Virus record (IMG/VR): IMGVR_UViG_3300019762_000001
Coordinates: 1-64,000 of that record
DNA length: 64,000 nucleotides
Strand: one strand, 5' to 3'
Origin: a virus
Part shown: one piece after another, positions 48,391 through 58,100 of the stretch
Numbering within the stretch: position 1 is the first letter of the stretch
Layout of the letters: each line of letters opens with the position of its first letter
Notes under the pieces: model-generated
What the model was told of the DNA's origin: nothing
Seen by the model: the letters and a program-made list of their open reading frames with translations, nothing else
Database searches by the model: none
Translations under genes and position numbers: made by a program

Positions 48391-49086
48391 TTAAGGTTTT
48401 TGTGATTCAAGTTCAAAATGGGAGCCAGCTTCATCACTGAGTATTCCTAGCCCATTTTCTAAAGCTATTAATTTAGTCCCAGTGGTTATGGTCTTTAGCC
48501 TCATATCAATTGGCTCCATCCATCGTATAATTGGGTATATCTTAGAGATCAGAGTATCATCAACTGGTAAAGCTCCCTCGTGAGTAAATAAAATAGATAC
48601 ATCATAGGTTCCGAAGTCTGCAATTGGAGAATCGTAGTAATGGCCATCATCATATCTATGGTGGATTTTACCAATGTCTAGTGAGTCATAATAGAACTCT
48701 GTTTCTAACTTCTCATTAATACTTACTATGTACCCGAGATAAGCAAAAATCATTCTTATACCCTCATATGTACCCTTTAACTTTCTTAGACTTACATAGT
48801 AGTTCAATAGCCCACGGTTATATCGGTCTTTAAATACTGAACCAGAAGAGAGGAGTTCTGGGGGATTACCAAATTGCTCAGAGATAACCCATAAGAACCT
48901 TTCTGGTGTACCCAAAGCATCGTGTTTATCAAGGAAATTTTCTCCCTCTGGTATAATGTTCTGGGTTATTTCATCCTGGAATATTTCTATGTACCTCTCG
49001 AATAAGCCCTTACCATTACTATCCCTATAGGTATCTTGTGATTTATGGTAAGGCTCAAAAAAACTGTTGAATAAGTTATTTAGCAT
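48391..49086 (-). CDS. Tail protein I-like (baseplate)
   Basis: The 231-residue protein has a pattern similar to P2 gpI-type: RFLWVISEQFGNPPEL, RNGLLNYY-like (RGLLNYYVSLRKLKGTYEGIRMIFAYLGY) and a C-terminal IRWMEPIDMRL. It shares one base with the J-like gene upstream. In P2-like tails I joins the baseplate wedge to the fibres. Confidence 0.75.
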   Translation of the reverse strand: MLNNLFNSFFEPYHKSQDTYRDSNGKGLFERYIEIFQDEITQNIIPEGENFLDKHDALGTPERFLWVISEQFGNPPELLSSGSVFKDRYNRGLLNYYVSLRKLKGTYEGIRMIFAYLGYIVSINEKLETEFYYDSLDIGKIHHRYDDGHYYDSPIADFGTYDVSILFTHEGALPVDDTLISKIYPIIRWMEPIDMRLKTITTGTKLIALENGLGILSDEAGSHFELESQKP

Positions 49087-50762
49087 TATACGTTGGTTAT
49101 AGTTAGATTATTTACTGATAATACCGGTAGAGTATAGTCTGATATTTCCATATCATTGTTATATGGGTAAGTAGTAAACTCCCAAGAATCCCCCACAGTG
49201 TAGCTACCATCTGATAATTCTAATTGTATAGCTCCATCTACCGATAAATAGTTTGAGTAGAAAGAGATGGATGGTTGAGCTTTACCATCTTTATATAATA
49301 GGTATTGGTTACCGGCATATACTACCTTCCAATAAGCTCTTTGTGATGATCCTGGTAGTACTTCTATTAAAGATACATTCAATACATGGGTATTATCTCC
49401 TAAAGGTTTTGGTACTGGTTTAGTACTAAGCTTAGTAATGGTTACATACTCTGTAGAGGGTGAATTTTCTATAATTGCTATTATATCTGAATACCTGATA
49501 GCCTTGTTTATCCTAGACTTAGTAGCAGAATATTCAGCTAATAAAGCTAAAGCTACCTCGTTGGTATTAATCCCCTTATCATGCCTGAATTTAGTAGCTA
49601 AATCAAATGAAAGTAATAGCTCTGTTTGGCCAGCGGATTTTACAGTTATATTCCTACCCAATAATCTACGGCTAAAAATAAAGTTATAGGTACTTTCCAA
49701 TAGCTCGGTAGAAGCTTCTCCACCGTTTATTGGGCTTATAAATATTTCCAAGTATCTTGGGTGATAGTATCTTAGTACTGCATCAGCAACACCTGGAGCC
49801 AGTTTAGCTATATCTTCATGGTCTGATTCTGTTACTGCATACCATAGGGTCCTAAGGCTTAGTACAGAGTTCTTACGAATAGATTCCATAGATTCCACCT
49901 CTGAACCCCCAGTTGGGGCCATTGGATTTTTACATTTTAGATTATCGCTAGCTAACCCCGGTAGGGTTATTTGAGTTACGAAGTCTGTTATAGTTAGAGC
50001 CTTAACGTTATTCCCAGCATCACCAATTGTTGTTTTATAGGTAGCTATAATATCTTTATCTTTTGGGGGTATCTTGCCCTGTACTCCATTCCCGAATATA
50101 ATTGTTGGGACTTTATTTACTGATAGGGTAGTAGTAAAGTGGGCATCCATGAAATTAGAACTTGATAAGGTTTCTTTAAATACATAGATTTGCCCATCTA
50201 TTATTAACTGGATACTACCCTCTGCAACATCCTTTGGCATATCCACTATCTGTGAGGGTAATCCATTGGTCCTACCCACATTTTGATTAATCGCTGCCTC
50301 TACTTGGTAGGCTGATATAGTAGTTTCTGATGTACCATTTTCTATCGTAGCATCCGATACTGTCTGGAATTGTATACCCCCAGCTTCAATTATTGTACCA
50401 GAGGGAATAAGATGGTCAACAGCAGCTATTATAGGGCTTCCATCATTTGCTTCTAAGTAAAGGATTAAATCTACCGTAGCTGGTATACGAGAATTTATGT
50501 GGTAGTCATAAGCTCTAGCATGTTTTAAAACGCTACTAAACCTCCTTGCTGTAGGCAAGAAGGATTCCCTGGATAGGTTATCAAGGTAAGCATTTAGTAG
50601 TTCTGCTATCCCAGAAAACATCTCTATAATAACTATAAGGATATGGTTAGGAGAGAAATCTGTGATTTCAGGTACCTTTATCTTTAGCCGGGTTAGCAAA
50701 CTAGCTTTAACCTTTTCGTAGCTCCTATCAAAGTAAGTTACCCAGTCATTTGAAAATTTCAT
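49086..50762 (-). CDS. Baseplate J-like protein (wedge)
   Basis: The protein has the baseplate-J pattern: FSPNHILIVIIEMFSGIAELLNAYLDNLSRESFLPTA at the N-terminus split over several strands, GTIIEAGGIQFQTV, GNGVQGKIPPKDKDIIATY and MAPTGGSEVESMESIRKNS. It assembles around the tube end as the wedge protein. It is 558 residues, with an extra C-terminal domain (beyond about 450) compared with small P2 J proteins. Confidence 0.88.
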   Translation of the reverse strand: MKFSNDWVTYFDRSYEKVKASLLTRLKIKVPEITDFSPNHILIVIIEMFSGIAELLNAYLDNLSRESFLPTARRFSSVLKHARAYDYHINSRIPATVDLILYLEANDGSPIIAAVDHLIPSGTIIEAGGIQFQTVSDATIENGTSETTISAYQVEAAINQNVGRTNGLPSQIVDMPKDVAEGSIQLIIDGQIYVFKETLSSSNFMDAHFTTTLSVNKVPTIIFGNGVQGKIPPKDKDIIATYKTTIGDAGNNVKALTITDFVTQITLPGLASDNLKCKNPMAPTGGSEVESMESIRKNSVLSLRTLWYAVTESDHEDIAKLAPGVADAVLRYYHPRYLEIFISPINGGEASTELLESTYNFIFSRRLLGRNITVKSAGQTELLLSFDLATKFRHDKGINTNEVALALLAEYSATKSRINKAIRYSDIIAIIENSPSTEYVTITKLSTKPVPKPLGDNTHVLNVSLIEVLPGSSQRAYWKVVYAGNQYLLYKDGKAQPSISFYSNYLSVDGAIQLELSDGSYTVGDSWEFTTYPYNNDMEISDYTLPVLSVNNLTITNV

Positions 50763-50765
50763 AGT

Positions 50766-51134
50766 TTATAGGTTTATTGTAGTAGTTAATGTATCGATTT
50801 GATTATAGGGTAATATTCTATACTCAAGTGTTGCTGAAATAGAAGTTTGGGTTACTCTAGAGGTTACTATGCTTTTAAACTCTACCCTTGGTTCCCATAG
50901 TTCTATAGCATCTATAACAAAGAACTTAACCAGAGACTGTGTAATGAAGTCGTTTGGTTCCTCTATTATAGTTGGTATTCTTGAGCCATATGTATTTCTC
51001 CTATACCTTTGCCTTATCTCCCAATTGAGCAGCATTAGTAATGAGCTTTTTATAAGCTCTACCCGATCGGATAACTCCAGTTTACCATCGGTTAAATACC
51101 AAGGGTAAGCTATTCCTTTTTCTTTTAAAGCCAT
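50766..51134 (-). CDS. Baseplate wedge gp25/gpW-like
   Basis: The 122-residue protein matches gpW/gp25: DRVELIKSSLLMLLNWEIRQRYRRNTYGSRIP (a helix then the R-x-R loop) and ITQSLVKFFVIDAIELWEPRVEFKSI. It is a conserved sheath-initiation piece of contractile tails. The gene starts 36 bases after the spike gene. Confidence 0.85.
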   Translation of the reverse strand: MALKEKGIAYPWYLTDGKLELSDRVELIKSSLLMLLNWEIRQRYRRNTYGSRIPTIIEEPNDFITQSLVKFFVIDAIELWEPRVEFKSIVTSRVTQTSISATLEYRILPYNQIDTLTTTINL

Positions 51135-51170
51135 TGTGTTTAGTTTAATTTTAGTGGTTATGGTCTCTAC

Positions 51171-51950
51171 CTATTGGACTACTTCTTTATTTTCTATATC
51201 CGGGATAGAACTCTCTTTTAGGCTTTGTTCTAAATAGGGTTTAACTAATGGGGTAGTTGGTGATCCGGGTGAAGCTGAAGTATGTGTATGTACCTTATAG
51301 TCCTCAATCAATTTATTATGGGCTTTTTCCAGGGCGTTTAATTTTTTTATAACTTCCTCAGCTTTTGGTATACCATATAATTTACCACCATTAATAGTAA
51401 TCTTATCCTTAAACATTTCTATACTTTTCTCCTCGTATAGTGCTTTAATATACTCGTCATGTAGAATAATGCTGCATTTATCTGAGTGGTTTACTAGAAT
51501 ACGCTCTTTCTCCATTCTAATAACAGACCCATCTGCATGAGTTATCTCTATTATATTATCTAGGTCGCTTAGTAGTACTTTATGCCCAGAGGGAGTTTTA
51601 AAACCATAACTTTTTTCAGTGAACTCATGGGGTTTTTCCTCCTCAAGATATCCAGAGAATTGCCACCTTGGGAATCTTGAATCCCCGAAGTCAAACCTTA
51701 TCTCTACCTTATCCCCTACCTCTGGTAATATATGAGCTCCATAGTTTTTACCAGAGAATTGACCTAGGGTAGGTACCCATCTTGGGTGTTCCGTGCTTTG
51801 GGTAATATTTGGTATGATTACTTTTATCCTATTCCTATTCTCTGGATCATCTACCCTAGTAACTATCCCCTCATAATGGGAATAGTATTTACCTATAGAT
51901 TCTAATCCATGATATAGTAAAGTCCTTAGAAAGCCTATTACTGATTCCAT
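51171..51950 (-). CDS. Baseplate spike protein, gpV/gp5-like
   Basis: The N-terminal OB-fold is YEGIVTRVDDPENRNRIKVIIP and WVPTLGQFSGKNYG, followed by VEIRFDFGDSRFPRWQF. Strand-rich repeats (GHKVLLSDLDNIIEITHADGS) follow, and the end has the HTH-type TSASPGSPTTPLV common in gpV. It is the puncturing spike; no lysozyme domain is visible. Confidence 0.85.
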   Translation of the reverse strand: MESVIGFLRTLLYHGLESIGKYYSHYEGIVTRVDDPENRNRIKVIIPNITQSTEHPRWVPTLGQFSGKNYGAHILPEVGDKVEIRFDFGDSRFPRWQFSGYLEEEKPHEFTEKSYGFKTPSGHKVLLSDLDNIIEITHADGSVIRMEKERILVNHSDKCSIILHDEYIKALYEEKSIEMFKDKITINGGKLYGIPKAEEVIKKLNALEKAHNKLIEDYKVHTHTSASPGSPTTPLVKPYLEQSLKESSIPDIENKEVVQ

Positions 51951-51952
51951 TG

Positions 51953-53920
51953 TTAGAAATTTTCGGAGTTAATTCTGTATAAGTTTTTATTGTTGTAGTT
52001 GTTAAGCAGGGTAGAAACATTCTCATCCAGAGTTCCACTTGGGTAACTTAGGATATCTACTGCTTTTAGTGTTTTGTATTCTCTCTGGTAATTAACACTT
52101 GTAGCTACTCCACCCTGTACCCTTATGTGGTCTGGGTCTAACTTGCCAGTTGGTATCTCAAGATCTACCCCAGGTTTGAATATCATCTTCTCCCTTTCAT
52201 ATCTCTTACTATAATCCTCTTTAAGGATATTACCATCTTTGTCTACTTTAGCTGGAGATATTACAGAGGTAATACCACTGAAAGGGATAGCTTTTATTAA
52301 GCTCCCTGTACATAGGTAGGATGAGGTTGGGCTTATGTGATGTTCTATCTCCTTAATATAGTAGTTACCCTTATCTTCATTAGCTACTCCCCCGATAGCG
52401 ATTGTATCTTTTGTTTTAAGTATAGGGTTCCCAATCACTTTTATAGTGGCTTTACTCTTTTCCATATCTATCTCCCTCTGCTTATTAGATACTGAATCCC
52501 GCTCTGCATCAGGGTCCTCTTCTCTACGGATATATACTCTGTGCATGTCCATTTTACCAAGCATCACATTATCTATTCCTTCCCAATCCTGTGGCCTATT
52601 CTCTGGACGTTTACCCTCGGGGTATTCTTTTAAAGATTCAACTCTCTGGAATATGCCATATTTGTCATGAGCTAAATATGCCATGTACCAAACTCTGATT
52701 TCTTCCTCTTTTAAGTTATCCCCTATAGTTGTATCTGCAAGAATTTCTGGTAAGGGCCTTAAGTTTTTTAATACATGAAGGTAATGGTACATGTTCGTAA
52801 ACCCCTTTTCCTTATCAAGTGAAGTAGTACGGAGGAAATTGTTAGATCGGTTTTGTTTGAATTTCATGTCAGGAGTAAATTCCTGCAAGTCTCCAGGCTC
52901 CTCCCTATACCCATAGTAGTACCTAGGATCTTTCTCCAAATGGCGATTATGTAGGGTTAATGTATCTCCATTTCCGTCTATATACCAAGGTCCATCTGGT
53001 GCTGATTTTAGATAAGCTTCTATAATTTGGTAGGGGGATGATGAGAATGGTACAATATCAAATTGCCTAGCAGAAATGTACCGACCAAATACAGAGTTTA
53101 GTTCTTTCTTTTCGGACTTAACTTTTAGCTTTTCTATCTCCTCATCTATCTTGGATTCAGCTAAGGTAAACTCTAAGACATTACGCCTTGCTTCAAATAT
53201 AGCTCCAACATCTCTATCCTCAAAGGCTACCCCCTCTGTTAGCTTAGCAACTTTCTTTTTATTATCAGCTATTTTTTCAGCAAGGATTCTCTTCTTTTCC
53301 TGGGCAGCTTCATAATCAGATAGTTCATCCCATTTTATTGGGTCCTCAAGGTATGAGTTAGATATACTAACCGCATAATCATCCTCAGCCTCTGAGTTCC
53401 CTGCATCCCTATGTGGTATCTCATCGGGTTGAAGCTCATGTACCTTTAGGGGTTTATAGTAGATAAGCTTACCCTGGTTTTCTATACGTAGGTTATATCT
53501 ACCCTCTGTAATACTCTCTAAGTATTCTAGTAAAGTAGTTTTTTTAGTACTGATGTCTTTCATGTACTTTAGCTGTGATACCATATCGGTACATGTAATG
53601 ATATAGAATATTCCACCAGTGCAGTATCTACGTTTATACTCCTTTACCATAACCGGTACTAATCCGGAATTAGCTTTCTTTAACCAGCCCCAGTTTAGGT
53701 ATAGCTTAGTCCTATGCTTTATATTAAGGTTGTTAAGATCTTGGGTACTCCTTAGGAATATAGTGATAGTACACTCATCATCATCAGCCTCTTTATACTT
53801 GTATGTGAAGTTAGTTATAAACCCCCTAGCGTCTGAGTCATTTGAGGCTAATGGCTTATCCTCGGAGTTATAAACAACAACAAAAGGGGTACCATACCCC
53901 TTGTTTATTACATTACTCAT
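51953..53920 (-). CDS. Baseplate hub protein (gp27/gpD-like)
   Basis: The 655-residue protein lies between the LysM gene and the spike gene, where the hub is coded in contractile phages. The N-terminal 150 residues are strand-rich (ECTITIFLRSTQDL; RTKLYLNWGWLKK), then a charged helical insertion (about 200-275) and a C-terminal strand-rich part (ATIKVIGNPILKTKDTIAIGG). The insertion looks like a coiled-coil spacer. Identity is from context and pattern. Confidence 0.7.
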   Translation of the reverse strand: MSNVINKGYGTPFVVVYNSEDKPLASNDSDARGFITNFTYKYKEADDDECTITIFLRSTQDLNNLNIKHRTKLYLNWGWLKKANSGLVPVMVKEYKRRYCTGGIFYIITCTDMVSQLKYMKDISTKKTTLLEYLESITEGRYNLRIENQGKLIYYKPLKVHELQPDEIPHRDAGNSEAEDDYAVSISNSYLEDPIKWDELSDYEAAQEKKRILAEKIADNKKKVAKLTEGVAFEDRDVGAIFEARRNVLEFTLAESKIDEEIEKLKVKSEKKELNSVFGRYISARQFDIVPFSSSPYQIIEAYLKSAPDGPWYIDGNGDTLTLHNRHLEKDPRYYYGYREEPGDLQEFTPDMKFKQNRSNNFLRTTSLDKEKGFTNMYHYLHVLKNLRPLPEILADTTIGDNLKEEEIRVWYMAYLAHDKYGIFQRVESLKEYPEGKRPENRPQDWEGIDNVMLGKMDMHRVYIRREEDPDAERDSVSNKQREIDMEKSKATIKVIGNPILKTKDTIAIGGVANEDKGNYYIKEIEHHISPTSSYLCTGSLIKAIPFSGITSVISPAKVDKDGNILKEDYSKRYEREKMIFKPGVDLEIPTGKLDPDHIRVQGGVATSVNYQREYKTLKAVDILSYPSGTLDENVSTLLNNYNNKNLYRINSENF

Positions 53921-54182
53921 TTTCGATATTTGGTATTATAAGTGTAGTGCCCGGGGTTAGTTCCCAAGGCTTAATGATTTCGTTAGCTTGCATTATTATA
54001 AACCATGGCTCTGGACTACCATAATAATCCTCAGCTATTCTGGCCAGTGTATCTCCACTAACCACTACATGGGTTTTGTCTAGGTGGCTTGGTATGTATA
54101 CTTCGGGTAATATCTCTAAAGAGGAATCACCCTGTGGGTAGTTTACTACCAAACTTCTATCATACATTTTTCTGTCAGCCAT
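53913..54182 (-). CDS. LysM tail protein (gpX-like)
   Basis: The 89-residue protein carries a LysM motif (HVVVSGDTLARIAEDYYGSP ... IMQANEI ... LTPGTTLIIP). Small LysM proteins sit between the tape measure and the hub, connecting tube to baseplate. The gene overlaps the hub gene by 8 bases. Confidence 0.88.
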   Translation of the reverse strand: MADRKMYDRSLVVNYPQGDSSLEILPEVYIPSHLDKTHVVVSGDTLARIAEDYYGSPEPWFIIMQANEIIKPWELTPGTTLIIPNIENE

Positions 54183-54183
54183 T

Positions 54184-54939
54184 CTATCTTGTGTTTATAT
54201 TGGTTATTACTTCTTTAGACAACCGGTTAGTTTTAGTAACCCGTTTGAAGGTTAGTTTTTGCTCAGCCATTTGGGGTAATAAATCGGTACTTATAAATTG
54301 GCCATCCCTACCTATATACCCATTAGTGAATTGAGATAATTTGTATGGGGCATGTACTAATAGCCATTTATCTTTCTCAAATAGGGTAGCATTCCTACCC
54401 CACATAATCCTTACCGAATGTGGATCTTCTAAGTATCCATCGGCTTTGGTTAGAGCTTCTAGCCACCTACAGTTTTGTATTACATCTTTACGATCCTCCT
54501 GCTTAGAAAACCATTGTACCGTAAATTCAAGAGTATCCTCAGAACCATTAAATTGATAGTGAGGATTATTCCTTCCGGGTGAGGCAATAGCTTTAAAGCT
54601 AGAATTTGGATCCATATTGATTTCATCTGGGATATAGGGTAACTCCAAATACTGATATTTTCTTTCTCCTATCTTAGAGGTTTTAACATCCAGATCATAG
54701 ATAACTATCTTATCTATGTCAGCCCTTACCGGTTCATCAAATACTACATCCTGGCCTTTTTCTCTACTATCCTCTATTAGAGTTTCTTTACTATACCTGT
54801 ATGGTTGGGGCCCCTCCCCAATTACTGAAGTTCCTAATTCCCTACTGATTAGAATCGCAGATCTCTGTGCAACTCCCGTTATCTTGTGAAGACTTTTTAG
54901 TTTATTAAGCCTATCTATCCTTGGTATCCGTATAGCCAT
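54184..54939 (-). CDS. Tube-initiator / CIS tube-like baseplate protein
   Basis: Residues about 95-170 (LELPYIPDEINMDPNSSF, GSEDTLEFTVQWFSKQED) resemble the 'contractile injection system tube' domain, in which a strand pair is followed by the small binding loop. C-terminal residues have KLTFKRVTKTNRL. It precedes the LysM gene by 1 base, as in known systems (Afp7/8 type). It likely starts the tube on the hub. Confidence 0.7.
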   Translation of the reverse strand: MAIRIPRIDRLNKLKSLHKITGVAQRSAILISRELGTSVIGEGPQPYRYSKETLIEDSREKGQDVVFDEPVRADIDKIVIYDLDVKTSKIGERKYQYLELPYIPDEINMDPNSSFKAIASPGRNNPHYQFNGSEDTLEFTVQWFSKQEDRKDVIQNCRWLEALTKADGYLEDPHSVRIMWGRNATLFEKDKWLLVHAPYKLSQFTNGYIGRDGQFISTDLLPQMAEQKLTFKRVTKTNRLSKEVITNINTR

Positions 54940-54941
54940 AA

Positions 54942-57053
54942 TTATTCAGTTATATTCCCAAGGGCTTGGTCTAATGATCCCTGGAATAAGTTATCTATTG
55001 GAGCCCTGAAGATGGTTTCACCATCAGGCATCATAAGTATAAGGTCTCCGTTCTGTCTTTTTTGTTTAAACCCGTAGTCCTGAGCAAATGCTCCTTTCTC
55101 GAATACCTCTACCATATCCCTGGCCACTGCTACCACATCCCCCATAGCCTTATAGGTTTTAATATCATCAGTTTTACGATAATCAAAGTCGGATTGGTAG
55201 GTATAAGCTCCCTTGGGTATAGATAGTTGTTTTCTTCTTGTTTCTTCTTCCTGAGCTTTAGTGTTTTTACCGATTGAATCAGTTAGTAGGCTTATAGCTG
55301 AGGGTAATAAGAAGCTTATTGCCATACCCCATGGTCCTCCAAGGAATCCAAGAGTTCTACCAAGTAATGGAGCCATCTTAGAAAGTGGTCCTACCAGTTT
55401 TGACCCAACCCTAGCAGTCATACCAAGTTTAGATCCATACATAGACATCCATCTTGCTTGGGTAGCCATTGTCTTAGAAGCAAATCCTGCCCCGCCACCA
55501 GCAAATCTAGCCATATATCTCATACCAGCACGAGTTGACATAGGGGTAACAGATTGTACTCCTCTAGCTCTTAGTGCTCCACCAAAAGATCCATACCTTG
55601 CCATCCCAGCCATTCTTGGGGACATACCAGCCATTGACATAGCCCCGGAGGTCATTCCATAGCTTTTTGCTGCGGCACTCATTTGGGCATATCCGGCAAT
55701 TGTACTCCTTACCCTACCAGAAAAAGCAGATTGATTAGACATGGTGATTAACCTTAATCCAGCCTTTACTGCTTTGTAGGCAGTAGCAGCTGTTTTAATA
55801 GCTACCCATGATCCAACCATTGTTACCAAGCCTGGGCCTATGATTGGGGTATTTATTATCCCCACCAACACATCCATTATGCCAGTGAATAATTTTAGAG
55901 CTGGTTTTAATACAGGCTCTATACCCTTAGTAAAAGCAACCTTGAATGTCTCAATAGCAGAAGTTGCTTCCATGATATTACCCTGTAAGCTGGACATCAT
56001 CTCAGACATAAGCCTTGCAGCTTCACCAGGTGAGTCCTCTTTTACTTTCTTAAGTAGTTTATCATAGTTAGCCATAGAGTTAATCATCATTAGAGCATTA
56101 CGTTTACCACGTACTCCAAAGATGGCTTCAACAATTCCTTGTTTTTCTAAGGTACCCAGCCCTTGAGCTTGTTGTCCTATTATTTTAAAGATATCCGCTA
56201 CTGGTTTTAGTTCTCCAGATTTTGTTTTAAGATCATCTATCCCAAGCCCAAGTATCTTTAAAGCTTTACTCTGCCTACCAGTTGAGAAATCGGTTAGAGT
56301 TTTAGATAGGTACCTAAAAGAGTTATCTACCGAGGTACCAGCCATGGAGCCTTGTATACCGGCATTACCCATTAACATGAACATTGCTGCTGTATCCTCC
56401 AATCCAACATTTAATTGGTGTAGGGTATTAGCAGCATATTTTGTAGATTCTCCCAACATTGGTAAAGTAACGTTGGCAGCATTAGTTGCAGTAACTAAGA
56501 TATCAGATATTCGTTTGGATTGTGAAGTTGGTATATCAAAAGCTCTCATGATATTGGTCATGATATCAGCTGCTCCACCAACTCCCCCCAGTGCAGTACC
56601 AGTAGCACCAGCCAAGTCAACAGTTGATTTCAAACCAGTTATTATCTCATTTGCAGACATACCGGCTTTAGCCATAAAGTGTTCCGCAGATGCAACCTGT
56701 TGGGCAGTAAACATAGTGCTACGACCCAGTTTTAGGGCCATAGCATCTAGTTTGAGTAGCTCAGCATGAGTAACAGGCCCAGCTTTCTTGGTAACAGCTT
56801 CCACAAACTTCATAGTATAGCCAAACTTTGCCCCAACCTGTGTCCATTGAGCCATACCCCGAATAGCAGCAGCCCCAGTCATAGCCCAAGCAGCGTTTAT
56901 ATTACGTACAGTACGGAGTTGGGATTTCTCCCACTCCATAACTTCTTTACGTAAATCTTTCGCATTGGCTTTTATGGTACGAGCTGGCCCGGAGAATTGA
57001 TCTCTCAAAAACATCCCAACACCAATACCAATTGCTGAACTTGATCCTACCAT
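54942..57053 (-). CDS. Tail tape measure protein
   Basis: The 703-residue protein has a TP901-type tape measure pattern: AMALKLGRSTMFTAQQVASAE, GLKSTVDLAGATGTALG and repeated helical blocks, plus strongly Gly/Ala-rich hydrophobic middle segments (about 390-600) that are probably membrane-active. At 1.5 angstrom per residue the tail would be near 100 nm long (inference). It follows the chaperone-like pair. Confidence 0.93.
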   Translation of the reverse strand: MVGSSSAIGIGVGMFLRDQFSGPARTIKANAKDLRKEVMEWEKSQLRTVRNINAAWAMTGAAAIRGMAQWTQVGAKFGYTMKFVEAVTKKAGPVTHAELLKLDAMALKLGRSTMFTAQQVASAEHFMAKAGMSANEIITGLKSTVDLAGATGTALGGVGGAADIMTNIMRAFDIPTSQSKRISDILVTATNAANVTLPMLGESTKYAANTLHQLNVGLEDTAAMFMLMGNAGIQGSMAGTSVDNSFRYLSKTLTDFSTGRQSKALKILGLGIDDLKTKSGELKPVADIFKIIGQQAQGLGTLEKQGIVEAIFGVRGKRNALMMINSMANYDKLLKKVKEDSPGEAARLMSEMMSSLQGNIMEATSAIETFKVAFTKGIEPVLKPALKLFTGIMDVLVGIINTPIIGPGLVTMVGSWVAIKTAATAYKAVKAGLRLITMSNQSAFSGRVRSTIAGYAQMSAAAKSYGMTSGAMSMAGMSPRMAGMARYGSFGGALRARGVQSVTPMSTRAGMRYMARFAGGGAGFASKTMATQARWMSMYGSKLGMTARVGSKLVGPLSKMAPLLGRTLGFLGGPWGMAISFLLPSAISLLTDSIGKNTKAQEEETRRKQLSIPKGAYTYQSDFDYRKTDDIKTYKAMGDVVAVARDMVEVFEKGAFAQDYGFKQKRQNGDLILMMPDGETIFRAPIDNLFQGSLDQALGNITE

Positions 57054-57055
57054 GC

Positions 57056-57280
57056 TTACTTCTTTTTGAGTTTTACTTTATTAATTTCCCTGTTAATATA
57101 TTCTTGGTGCTCATCACAGAGTTTTACAAATTTACCCCGTTGAGTTACCGGAAGTGATAGGAAGTGATCCCATGAAAAGTTCATCTTATTCTGTATAAGA
57201 TAAAACCATTCCCTCTCTAGATCTCCTCCGGAAAGTAGAAATCCTGAACCATTACTAATGGGATATTCTGAACTTCTCCA
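57056..57280 (-). CDS. Frameshifted tail assembly chaperone extension (-1 frame)
   Basis: A frame of 74 codons in -1 phase runs past the stop of the 57217 gene: EREWFYLIQNKMNFSWDHF, SLPVTQRGKFVKLCDEH and a Lys-rich end. It begins within the 57217 gene and ends 2 bases before the tape measure start. Frameshift fusion just before the tape measure is the classic G/GT arrangement. A heptamer of the usual X-XXY-YYZ form is not obvious; a GGAGGAG sequence (57229-57223 on the minus strand) lies 4 bases before the zero-frame stop. A separate start at 57184 (MNFSWDH) is the alternative. Confidence 0.6.
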   Translation of the reverse strand, partial: WRSSEYPISNGSGFLLSGGDLEREWFYLIQNKMNFSWDHFLSLPVTQRGKFVKLCDEHQEYINREINKVKLKKK

Positions 57281-57990
57281 TTATCACTAACTATCTGGGT
57301 GGTTAGTTCATATGCTGGGTCATGTAGTTTTACCTGAGCCCTGATCTCTCTCATATCCCTAGCAGAGAAATTAGTAAAACTTGTAATGGTTATCCAACTT
57401 TGTGATCCATCAAGTAGCATCTGGAAGCCCCTAGCATAAAGCTCTGTATTCTTTGTGTTAGTTTCTTCTGTGGCCTCCATCATATATATCTCGGATAGCC
57501 CATCCTGGAATCTAAACCTAAGTTGTTTACCAGAGGTTGTAGTAAACTCATGGTATCTATCTTTAGTTTTATAAGGGGGCATCAAGAATTCAAAGTATCC
57601 TGGCATATCCTCTGTATGTGGAAATAACTCAGGCTTGGAATAATCATAGCAATAACGATTTAAGTCCTCAACGTATTCTGTTGGAGCCCCATTTGGTGTC
57701 CATGACCAGTTGAAATGAAAGTCTGCTCCCAATGAGAAGATACGGGATTGTAATAAGATATAATACTTATCACGTAGCTTCATTTCTTTTACAGTTTGTA
57801 GTTTTACTTGGCTATCGCCATCGTATTCAACTAGAATACCCTGGATAAACTTATTGAAAGCTATGTGAGCTTTTACGTCTGAGGTTCTTGAGATTACCTC
57901 ATCATCATTACCATTCTGTTCTCTGATGATTGCTTTGATACCCGATGGAGTATAGAACTCATGGGTTTTTGGGGATTTAAAATTTTCCAT
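57217..57990 (-). CDS. Tail assembly protein (chaperone G-like, zero frame)
   Basis: I chose the ATG at 57990 (MENFKSPKTHEFY); the ORF can be read from 58080 but passes through the transcript end after the tube gene. The protein is 257 residues, with a strand-rich N-terminal half and a Tyr/Phe-rich middle. Location between tube and tape measure and the overlapping -1 frame suggest a tail assembly chaperone or tube-completion protein, although it is long for G. Confidence 0.65.
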   Translation of the reverse strand: MENFKSPKTHEFYTPSGIKAIIREQNGNDDEVISRTSDVKAHIAFNKFIQGILVEYDGDSQVKLQTVKEMKLRDKYYILLQSRIFSLGADFHFNWSWTPNGAPTEYVEDLNRYCYDYSKPELFPHTEDMPGYFEFLMPPYKTKDRYHEFTTTSGKQLRFRFQDGLSEIYMMEATEETNTKNTELYARGFQMLLDGSQSWITITSFTNFSARDMREIRAQVKLHDPAYELTTQIVSDNGEVQNIPLVMVQDFYFPEEI

Positions 57991-58043
57991 TTCTGTAAGT
58001 GTAAGTGGGTTTGTGTTAAAAACATGAATAAGCAGTATAGAAT

Positions 58044-58076
58044 AAAGAGCCCTCCCACTAAGGGGAGAAGCTCTTA
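58044..58076 (-). terminator. Hairpin after the tube gene
   Basis: AAGAGC/GCTCTT with an inner CTCCC/GGGAG forms an interrupted 11-bp stem with a 6-base loop and ends in TTTATT on the minus strand. It may reduce expression downstream of the abundant tube protein. Confidence 0.75.
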
Positions 58077-58100
58077 TCAACTAAACTACTTACAGATGGT

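Noticed and set aside
57991-58080. N-terminal extension of the 57217 gene
   Set aside because: It runs through the hairpin at 58044-58076 and its residues look like untranslated sequence; the ATG at 57990 follows the hairpin.
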